NCBI RefSeq assembly: GCF_002000985.1
Contig: NZ_CP018822.1
Span: 390,001 to 454,000, forward strand
DNA from: Streptococcus gallolyticus subsp. gallolyticus DSM 16831
GTDB taxonomy: Bacteria; Bacillota; Bacilli; Lactobacillales; Streptococcaceae
Length of the DNA stretch: 64,000 nt
Direction: 5' to 3'
The first letter of the stretch is position 1. The number at the start of each line of letters is the position of its first letter. The position numbers and the translations under genes were made by a program. This document shows positions 58,200-64,000 of this stretch, one piece after another. The notes under the pieces are model-generated. The model ran no database searches. It saw nothing but the letters and a program-made list of their open reading frames with translations, and was not told where the DNA came from.

Positions 58200-59012
58200 A
58201 TGATTAAATTAATTGCAATTGATTTAGACGGAACTTTACTGAATTCAGATAAAAAAATTCCTGATGAAAATGTCAAAGCTATTCAAGAAGCTGCTAAAGC
58301 AGGTGTGAAAATTGTTCTTTGTACAGGACGACCAAAATCAGGAATTCTGCCTTATTTTGAGCGACTTGGCTTGACTGATGAAGAATACATTATTATGAAT
58401 AATGGCTGCAGCATTTACAATACTAAGAATTGGGAGCTTGTCAGTTATGCCCAAGTTAATAATGATGAATTGGACAAATTAGACCAAGTGTTAGCGGACT
58501 ATCCAGAGGTTTGCTTGACATTGACAGGCGAAAAACATTATTATGCCGTTGGGAGCGAAGTGCCAGAATTGGTTCAATACGATGCAGGGCTTGTTTTCGA
58601 TACAGCTAAAGCTGTTAGCATTGATGAACTGAAAGCTAGTTCAGAAATTATCTTCCAAGCCATGTATATGGCAAGAGCGCCTTATTTGGACCCATTCCAA
58701 GAAGCCAAAGAAAGCGCCTTGGCAGCTGAATTTAGCGTGGTGCGCAGTCAAGAATACATCTTTGAAGCTATGCCGAAAGGTTATACAAAAGCTACGGCTC
58801 TTAAAGCTTTGTCAGAAAAACTTGGCTTTACTCCAGCAGAAGTAATGGCAATCGGTGATGCTGCTAATGACATTGAAATGCTAGAATTTGCTGATAACAG
58901 TGTTGCCATGGGAAATGCGACTGACGAAGTCAAAGCGCTTTGCCGCTACGAAACAACAACCAACGACCAAGCAGGCGTAGCCCAAGCCATTTACGATTAT
59001 GTGTTGAAATAA
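58200..59012 (+). CDS. Cof-type HAD sugar phosphatase (YidA-like)
   Basis: 270 residues, HAD subfamily IIB: DLDGTLLNSDKKIP (Asp8, Asp10), CTGRP, PKGYTKATALKAL, IGDAANDIEML. Closer to YidA than the other Cof protein at 29778. Likely a sugar-phosphate phosphatase; physiological substrate unknown. Confidence 0.9.
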   Translation: MIKLIAIDLDGTLLNSDKKIPDENVKAIQEAAKAGVKIVLCTGRPKSGILPYFERLGLTDEEYIIMNNGCSIYNTKNWELVSYAQVNNDELDKLDQVLADYPEVCLTLTGEKHYYAVGSEVPELVQYDAGLVFDTAKAVSIDELKASSEIIFQAMYMARAPYLDPFQEAKESALAAEFSVVRSQEYIFEAMPKGYTKATALKALSEKLGFTPAEVMAIGDAANDIEMLEFADNSVAMGNATDEVKALCRYETTTNDQAGVAQAIYDYVLK

Positions 59013-59017
59013 CAATG

Positions 59018-59051
59018 AAACCTGATTGAGGCATATCAATCAGGTTTTTAT
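59018..59051 (+). terminator. Bidirectional terminator, HAD and lipase-like genes
   Basis: AAACCTGATTGA/TCAATCAGGTTT stem with TTTATTT on the plus side; A-rich on the other side so it can also end the minus-strand gene. Confidence 0.82.
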
Positions 59052-60125
59052 TTGATAAAAAGGGTCTTGTGGTGGCTAAGTCCTGCCTGACCAAATGTTT
59101 TGGCTACCTGTTTCCAGCTTTCTTTACTACTCGGTGTGGCTTCTTTCAAACCTTTAACCAATAATTTAATGTTCTTTTTCCATTGGCTACTTGCATCTGC
59201 CATGTAAACGCCGTCCAGAGTTTGCGTAATCGTGTAAAGGGAGTCAAGACATTCTTTTTTGGTAGCGTCGTCAAGAGAATTATTCAAAGTTGCGATTGTT
59301 TCGCTAACAAAGTGAGACATTGAGCTTGCTTTATCCACACAGACAAACTGTCCATCTTGAATCAACCAAGTGTAGAGGTCATGTTCAAAGATAAGCTTAG
59401 CCGTACTTTTAACAATGACAATATTCTTCTCTTCAAAATCAAAGATACGTCCGATAACGGAATTTTCAGGGATAAATTTTAACAGTTTCTTTTTTCTTAG
59501 TTGCAATTGTGGGAAATCATACATGGATACTTGAATCCCAGGACCATCAAAACTGTCTGAACGTTTGATATGATTGGCAATTTCCTCAGAGACAAAACCT
59601 GTGGCGTAATGTGCCAAATTGCCCCCCCTTAGAATGTCCACCTAGGTAATGCGTTCCGCCGTATTTAGAGATAATGTGTTCGACATATGCAACAGCCGCT
59701 GTTTGTGAAGGAATAGCGTTCATATAAGAAAGATTAAAATCTTCTTTCCAGCCGACAAAAGTTGAATTTGTCCCACGAAATGCAATGTAATAAAGGTCTG
59801 GAGCAATTTTGAAGGTTGTAGCTGAAAATTGAAGCTCCGAATTAGCGTCAAATTGTGTTTGATTATCCAAAATTTGAATGTGTCGCCAGATAGGGTGTTT
59901 TGCTAAACTAGTGATTAATTTACGGTTCAACGCTTCATTCCAAGTACGCTCGACCAACTGGTCAATGACTTTCTCATCTGTAATGTCAGCAAGTTTCAGC
60001 GATTGTTCAAAGATTTCAAAATGAAGGTAACTTAACTGCGAGAAAATAAGACTTTCCACGCCTTTGATGTAACGCCCCTCAAAAAAATTAGGCGTAGAAA
60101 GCAGATAATCAATCATATTCGACAT
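59048..60125 (-). pseudogene. DUF2974-type lipase-like gene, frameshifted in a G tract
   Basis: Two minus-strand frames join into one alpha/beta-hydrolase-like protein of about 358 residues. The first part (60125 to about 59628) runs to the nucleophile elbow GHSKGG (Ser165), with IAFRGTN earlier. There the coding strand has seven G (59622-59628); six would continue as GNLAHYATGFV in the second frame, which extends to 59048. With seven G the protein ends shortly after the active-site Ser. This is a slippage-prone tract, so phase variation, mutation or sequencing error are all possible. RBS GGAGGAAC. Co-transcribed with the TetR gene upstream, whose stop abuts its ATG. Confidence 0.82.
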
Positions 60126-60719
60126 TTAGAGTTCCTCCGTCAAAACACCATTTAAGCCCTGTAAAATCACTTGACTAGCTTGCGCAGAAAGGGTTTCTAA
60201 ACGATTGTCATTTTGAAATGATAACCAATTATCATAAATGGCAATGAGCCCTCCCACCACAAAAATAATCGTTGTTTCTTTTGTACTTTTATCTTTAAAT
60301 AAGGTCTCAGGAAGAATCTGATTGACTTCCTTAATCAAAGAAGTCTTTAATTTTTGAATTAACGAATGATGTTCTAAACGTCCCAAACGCAACAAGTCAT
60401 TATAATCGTTGTAGTCTGTTTCAATGATATTTGTCAATGCTTGGAAAATGCGACTAAAATTTTTTAAATCAGCTGGAACGAGTAGCAATTCAATGACAGT
60501 TTCAAAATCATCAATGATGTCATTTTCGATTTCTTCGATAACCTCATCCACATTTTGATAAGAATGATAAAACGATTTTCGTGTGATTTCCGCTTGGTTA
60601 GCAATGTCAGTAATGGTAATGTCTCTTAATTCTTTATGCTTTAATAGCGCCAACAAGGCTTCTCTGATTGTTAATCGAGTTTTTAAAGTTCTACGATTTA
60701 ATTTTTCTTCTGTTGCCAT
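60126..60719 (-). CDS. TetR-family regulator of the lipase-like gene
   Basis: 197 residues; N-terminal helix-turn-helix at about 30-60 (ITITDIANQAEITRKSFYHSY). The rest is an all-helical ligand domain, unrecognised. Translation is coupled to the lipase-like gene (TAA then ATG). A palindrome in its promoter suggests autoregulation. Confidence 0.88.
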   Translation of the reverse strand: MATEEKLNRRTLKTRLTIREALLALLKHKELRDITITDIANQAEITRKSFYHSYQNVDEVIEEIENDIIDDFETVIELLLVPADLKNFSRIFQALTNIIETDYNDYNDLLRLGRLEHHSLIQKLKTSLIKEVNQILPETLFKDKSTKETTIIFVVGGLIAIYDNWLSFQNDNRLETLSAQASQVILQGLNGVLTEEL

Positions 60720-60738
60720 AAGCCACCTCTTAAAATAA

Positions 60739-60790
60739 ACAAATGTATAGTTTGTGATTTGATTTTAGAACAAATGTTTACTTTTGTCAA
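60739..60790 (-). promoter_or_regulatory. TetR promoter and candidate operators
   Basis: Minus strand TTGACA (60785-60790), 17 bp, TAAAAT (60762-60767). ACAAATGTATAGTTTGT (60739-60755) is an inverted repeat after the start site, and ACAAATGT recurs at 60770-60777 within the spacer. Confidence 0.65.
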
Positions 60791-60830
60791 AGAAAAAATG
60801 TAATCAAGATTAGATAATTCACCCAAAATA

Positions 60831-60866
60831 AAATCCCTCCAACCAAATCGTGGTTGGAGGGGTTCT
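60831..60866 (-). terminator. Terminator of the second TetR gene
   Basis: Perfect 11-bp stem CCCTCCAACCA/TGGTTGGAGGG; minus-strand tail ATTTTATTTT. Confidence 0.9.
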
Positions 60867-60868
60867 TT

Positions 60869-61426
60869 TCATAAGAAAAGTGGTAAACCAATAGCGGCTA
60901 CTTCTTCGGCAGGAATTCGCATATCGTCGGCTACCCAGTTTGAGAGTACCGAGATAATGGCATTGCTCCAGAAAGAATTAGTGTAGCGAGAATCATGCTT
61001 TTTCTTGAAACGTTGATAAGCTTTTAAGCGTTTAGAAACGATACTTGTCAATAGCTTTTCAAGGTGTTGTTCAAAAATCATTCGTAAAACGTTGGCTTCC
61101 TTTTTCGCTTCCGTCAATATGAAAAGCCATGCTTGGGATAGCTGTGTCTTTAAATCGAAATTTTTGATGCCTCGAAAAATACGGCGAACAATTTGCGTTA
61201 AAATAGATTCAAGAATGGCTTCCTTAGATTTGTAATTTCGATAGAAAGCATTACGTGAAACGCCAGCTTTAGCGACAAGTTCAGAAATCGTAATTTGATT
61301 TAGTGGTTTCTTTTCAAGAAGAAGTAAAAGCGCAGTTTCAAGTGATTCACGCGTTAATTTTTGTGACTCCTTGTTGGACACCTGCAAATTTTGCAAGGAT
61401 TTTTGTGAAATTGTTTTTTCCGTCAT
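60869..61426 (-). CDS. TetR-family regulator, second
   Basis: 185 residues with a long polar N-terminal extension (about 1-20) before the helix-turn-helix (ITISELVAKAGVSRNAFYRNYKSKEAI, about 44-70). C-terminal domain unrecognised. Promoter is a near-consensus TTGACA-17-TAAAAT on the minus strand (61494-61522), divergent from degV. Target unknown; degV is a candidate. Confidence 0.87.
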   Translation of the reverse strand: MTEKTISQKSLQNLQVSNKESQKLTRESLETALLLLLEKKPLNQITISELVAKAGVSRNAFYRNYKSKEAILESILTQIVRRIFRGIKNFDLKTQLSQAWLFILTEAKKEANVLRMIFEQHLEKLLTSIVSKRLKAYQRFKKKHDSRYTNSFWSNAIISVLSNWVADDMRIPAEEVAAIGLPLFL

Positions 61427-61493
61427 GACAAAATCCTCTCACTTGTGACGTCTGATTGTTTTTGATAGCTAAGATAAAGGCTCTAATGATATA

Positions 61494-61522
61494 ATTTTAG
61501 GAGAAAATACTTTGTTTGTCAA
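61494..61522 (-). promoter_or_regulatory. Promoter of the second TetR gene
   Basis: Minus strand TTGACA (61517-61522), 17 bp, TAAAAT (61494-61499). It overlaps a plus-strand TATAAT (61490-61495) that could serve degV, so the divergent promoters share DNA. Confidence 0.75.
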
Positions 61523-61559
61523 ATAATATCAAAATCAAAAGAAATGGAGGAAAAGAGAT

Positions 61560-62405
61560 TTGACTTGGAAAATTGTGACAGATTCTGGCTGTGATATTAA
61601 ACATATCGAAGCTATCGCAGACCACACAGAATTTCAAAATGTCCCTCTAACAATACAGATTGGCTCAGAAATTTTTGTGGATGATGAAGGGTTAGATGTC
61701 GATAATATGATGGCAAGTATGTATGCAAGTCCTACATCATCAAAATCAAGTTGCCCAAGCCCAGATGCCTTCTTACAAGCCTACCAAGGCGCTGAAAATG
61801 TCATTGCTATTACGATTACAGGAAATTTATCAGGAAGTCAAAACAGCGCTCAAGTGGCTAAAAATATGCTTCTTGAAGAACACCCAAATGTTAATATTCA
61901 TGTGATTGACTCACTGTCTGCAGGCGGTGAAATTGACTTGATTGTTTTAGAGTTAAACCGTCTAATTGCTAAAGGTCTCAGCTTTGATGAGGTGGTCGAA
62001 GCGATTACTGCTTACCAAGCTAAGACCAAATTACTCTTTATTCTTGCTCGTGTGGATAACTTGGTGAAAAATGGTCGCTTGAGCAAATTGATTGGTAAAG
62101 TTATCGGACTTCTTAACATTCGTATGGTCGGAAAAGCTAGTGACGAAGGGACTTTAGAGCTTCTTCACAAGGCAAGAGGTCAGAAAAAAGCTGTTCAAGC
62201 AACAATCGATGAAATGTTCAAAGAAGGTTATCAAGGTGGCAAAGTCATGATTACTCACGCCAACAATGAAAAAGCTTGCCAACAGCTAAGTGATAAAATC
62301 AAAGAGAAATACCCTCAAGCCGATATCACATTTATCAAAGCTTCAGGACTTTGTAGCTTCTATGGTGAAGATGGTGGTATCTTATTAGGATACGAAACAA
62401 AATAA
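61560..62405 (+). CDS. DegV-family fatty-acid-binding protein
   Basis: 281 residues; TTG start at 61560, 9 bp after GGAGG (MTWKIVTDSGCDIK). Typical DegV features: SSCPSPDAFLQAY, TGNLSGSQNSAQVA, FILARVDNLVKNGRLSK. Related FakB proteins present fatty acids to the FakA kinase, but a role as FakB is not shown. It may be relevant that the fatty-acid synthesis operon lies in the same window. Confidence 0.9.
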   Translation: MTWKIVTDSGCDIKHIEAIADHTEFQNVPLTIQIGSEIFVDDEGLDVDNMMASMYASPTSSKSSCPSPDAFLQAYQGAENVIAITITGNLSGSQNSAQVAKNMLLEEHPNVNIHVIDSLSAGGEIDLIVLELNRLIAKGLSFDEVVEAITAYQAKTKLLFILARVDNLVKNGRLSKLIGKVIGLLNIRMVGKASDEGTLELLHKARGQKKAVQATIDEMFKEGYQGGKVMITHANNEKACQQLSDKIKEKYPQADITFIKASGLCSFYGEDGGILLGYETK

Positions 62406-62410
62406 ACGTT

Positions 62411-62450
62411 AAAACACCCAAGATGAATATCAGTCTTGGGTGTTTTGTGT
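62411..62450 (+). terminator. Bidirectional terminator of degV and the YgjV-like gene
   Basis: Perfect 13-bp stem AAAACACCCAAGA/TCTTGGGTGTTTT. The last codons and stop (62430) of the minus-strand gene lie inside the hairpin. Confidence 0.9.
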
Positions 62451-62945
62451 ATGACGATTTAAGCCACTGTATTTTTTAATAGCAATAAGTGTTGTAATTG
62501 TGATGACCACGTCCATAACTAAAGCAGGATAGGCTTTAATGGTGAAGTCGTATAAAGACCAAAGTAGCATATTCTCAACCGTTACCCAGCGAAGCCATTG
62601 TACCCTATCAGTCAAAAAAGAAACGATAGTATAAGATACTGATGAAATCAAAGGTAAACAGCCGATTAATCCTAAATTATTGACATGAATGCCTAATGTT
62701 ACTTGAATGATAATGAGGAGGATAGTTGTATAAATTGAATCCCATTTCTTAATCATGAGCGTATTTCGAATAATAGAAACACTGATAGAAATAGCTCCCG
62801 TATAACCACCCAACAAAAAATTGGCAATCATGGTAAAGAAATAATCAGACAGTTGCCAACTCAACATGCTTTTCTTAGTTTTGGCAAAAGATGAGATTGC
62901 TAAACAAGTTGCGCCAATGGCTGAAAAGACAAGCCCGATTGACAT
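62430..62945 (-). CDS. YgjV-family membrane protein
   Basis: 171 residues, about five to six helices, of the bacterial inner-membrane YgjV type (KKSMLSWQLSDYFF, GGYTGAISISVSIIRN). Function unknown. The C-terminus (RHTQNTQD) is encoded by the shared terminator. It starts 5 bp after the end of the repeat-protein gene upstream, so the two form an operon. Confidence 0.78.
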   Translation of the reverse strand: MSIGLVFSAIGATCLAISSFAKTKKSMLSWQLSDYFFTMIANFLLGGYTGAISISVSIIRNTLMIKKWDSIYTTILLIIIQVTLGIHVNNLGLIGCLPLISSVSYTIVSFLTDRVQWLRWVTVENMLLWSLYDFTIKAYPALVMDVVITITTLIAIKKYSGLNRHTQNTQD

Positions 62946-62950
62946 AATGA

Positions 62951-63532
62951 TTAATATCCGTAAGAATCGCTATTAGTGACAGTCGAATCAGAATAAGTAT
63001 TATCGTAAGTGCTGTATGTTGAATCACCTGAAGTAGTATTGCTTTGTGTAGTTGCTGCTGCGATAGCGTTAGAAACAGCATCCAAACGAGCTTGAAGTTG
63101 GTCTTTGACGGTTTCGTTTGTTAGAACATCAATTGCTGCTTGTGCCGCAGTGACATTTGCGCTTGTTTGTTCAGATTCTGCCGTTGCAACAGCTGTTTCC
63201 GCATTGCTTTCATTGGTTACTTCAGCAGAGACAGCATCCAATTGTGATTGTAAATCTGTTTTTTTACTTTCATCAGAAAGTTTATTAATGGCTGCTTGGG
63301 CATTGGTAACAGCTTCTGACGTAGGATTGGCTTGTGCTTCTGCGAGCAATGCTTCTGCATTAGCTTCTAACTCTTCTTCGCTAGTAGATGATGAAGATGA
63401 GACAGCAGTAGTTGTTTGTGAACTTGATGTGCTGGCATAATTGTTACCAAAGATTAGGTAAATACCAGCTCCAAAAGCAATTAAAATAATGCTAAGAATG
63501 AGATAAGTAACTTCACTTCTTGAGGTTTTCAT
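62951..63532 (-). CDS. Membrane-anchored surface protein with two helical repeats
   Basis: 193 residues. One TM helix (about 9-29) as an uncleaved anchor, a Ser/Thr-rich stretch (35-50), then two similar alpha-helical units of about 45 residues (NAQAAINKL...LQSQLDAVSAE and AAQAAIDVL...LQARLDAVSNA), and a Ser/Thr/Tyr/Asp-rich tail (STYDNTYSDS). No LPXTG. The tail resembles that of the LCP protein at 34678. No family recognised. AAGGAG precedes the ATG. Confidence 0.75.
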   Translation of the reverse strand: MKTSRSEVTYLILSIILIAFGAGIYLIFGNNYASTSSSQTTTAVSSSSSTSEEELEANAEALLAEAQANPTSEAVTNAQAAINKLSDESKKTDLQSQLDAVSAEVTNESNAETAVATAESEQTSANVTAAQAAIDVLTNETVKDQLQARLDAVSNAIAAATTQSNTTSGDSTYSTYDNTYSDSTVTNSDSYGY

Positions 63533-63882
63533 GAAAGCTCCTTTTCCTTTTTATAAATTAGATACTACTTCAATAACGTAGCGTTATTCGATAAGTCAAA
63601 TAATGTTAAACTTCTGTGATTAACAGAGCATCTTTCTATATTATAACATAGAAATGACAGCGCATTAATTTTTTTCGATATTCTCTTAAAAATTTAGGCT
63701 AATTTAACCTAAAACGATTATACTGCCAAAAAGGAAACTTCAAAAAATGATCGATTATTAAAAAATCAGTTTTTTATCATTTTAGAAAAAGAACAAAAAA
63801 TACTTGTTTGTTTGCTTTTAATACATTAAAATGGAATTATCGGCTTTTTACGATAAAAATTATAATATTTGAGGATAAAACT
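63533..63882. other. Divergent intergenic region
   Basis: Contains a minus-strand TATAAT (63640-63645) and a leader for the surface-protein gene with a perfect AATAACG-TAG-CGTTATT palindrome (63572-63588), an imperfect CTGTGATTAACAG repeat, and a plus-strand TATAAT (63861-63866) for the gene that follows. The remainder is very AT-rich with no gene. Confidence 0.6.
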
Positions 63883-64000
63883 GTGTCAGTAAATTGGCAA
63901 GAAATTGCTTTTAATTTTTTTGGAGGTCTAGGGCTCTTTCTCTTCAGTATTAAATACATGGGAGACGGTTTACAGCAGGCTGCTGGAGACAGACTTCGTT
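63883..64000 (+). CDS. Na/Pi cotransporter family protein (partial, N-terminus)
   Basis: GTG start at 63883 after GAGGAT. The 39 visible codons (VNWQEIAFNFFGGLGLFLFSIKYMGDGLQ in parts) match the start of NptA/PNaS-type phosphate cotransporters with a PhoU-like tail. The frame runs off the window. Confidence 0.8.
   Translation, partial: MSVNWQEIAFNFFGGLGLFLFSIKYMGDGLQQAAGDRLR

Overview
The window is a chromosomal segment of a Streptococcus, most likely of the S. bovis/S. equinus complex. The evidence is the 16S rRNA, low G+C, strong AGGAGG ribosome binding sites, a streptococcal type II fatty-acid operon with FabT, FabM and FabK, the ManLMNO mannose PTS, CcrZ, and ComX next to an rRNA operon. 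The species was not resolved. No prophage, insertion sequence or CRISPR array was seen.

Layout. 1-3.1 kb: the end of an oligopeptide ABC transporter (oppB end, oppC, oppD, oppF). 3.2-8.6 kb: a complete rrn operon with three tandem promoters, 16S, tRNA-Ala, 23S, 5S and tRNA-Asn. 8.6-9.2 kb: comX, the competence sigma factor, behind a ComR-type palindrome. 9.3-10.9 kb: a secreted GH5 endoglucanase. 11.4-12.8 kb: aspartokinase. 12.85-24.5 kb: a HAD hydrolase, then the fatty-acid cluster fabM, fabT, fabH, acpP, fabK, fabD, fabG, fabF, accB, fabZ, accC, accD, accA with FabT-type operators. 24.6-30.6 kb (minus strand): serS with a T-box leader, manO, manN, manM, manL under cre-like sites, and a Cof-type HAD phosphatase. 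30.7-35.8 kb: two tandem DUF1361 membrane proteins, a purine permease, tsaE, a GNAT gene broken by a stop codon, and an LCP protein. 36-40 kb: a coiled-coil membrane protein, hit, ecsA, ecsB, ccrZ, trmB and tRNA-Ser.

40.2-46.6 kb holds the most unusual module: a four-gene operon placed between tRNA-Ser and rimP. It encodes a membrane PAS-GGDEF diguanylate cyclase, a GT2-GtrA glycosyltransferase, a BcsA-like processive synthase with a C-terminal PilZ domain, and a large polytopic GT-C-like membrane protein. I read it as a self-contained c-di-GMP switch for making and decorating an exopolysaccharide, in a genus where c-di-GMP signalling is rare.

46.7-53.2 kb is the rimP-nusA-ylxR-ylxQ-infB-rbfA translation operon, with a structured leader, an apparently non-canonical rimP start, a hairpin between the nusA Shine-Dalgarno and its AUG, and an 850-bp hairpin-rich repeat block splitting infB from rbfA. 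53.3-59 kb: a LOG-family enzyme, a nucleotidyltransferase-like protein, the copYAZ copper operon, a TRIC/UPF0126 channel and a second Cof-type HAD phosphatase. 59-64 kb: a lipase-like gene frameshifted at a G homopolymer behind its own TetR regulator, a second TetR, degV, a YgjV-like protein, a surface protein with helical repeats, and the start of a Na/Pi cotransporter.
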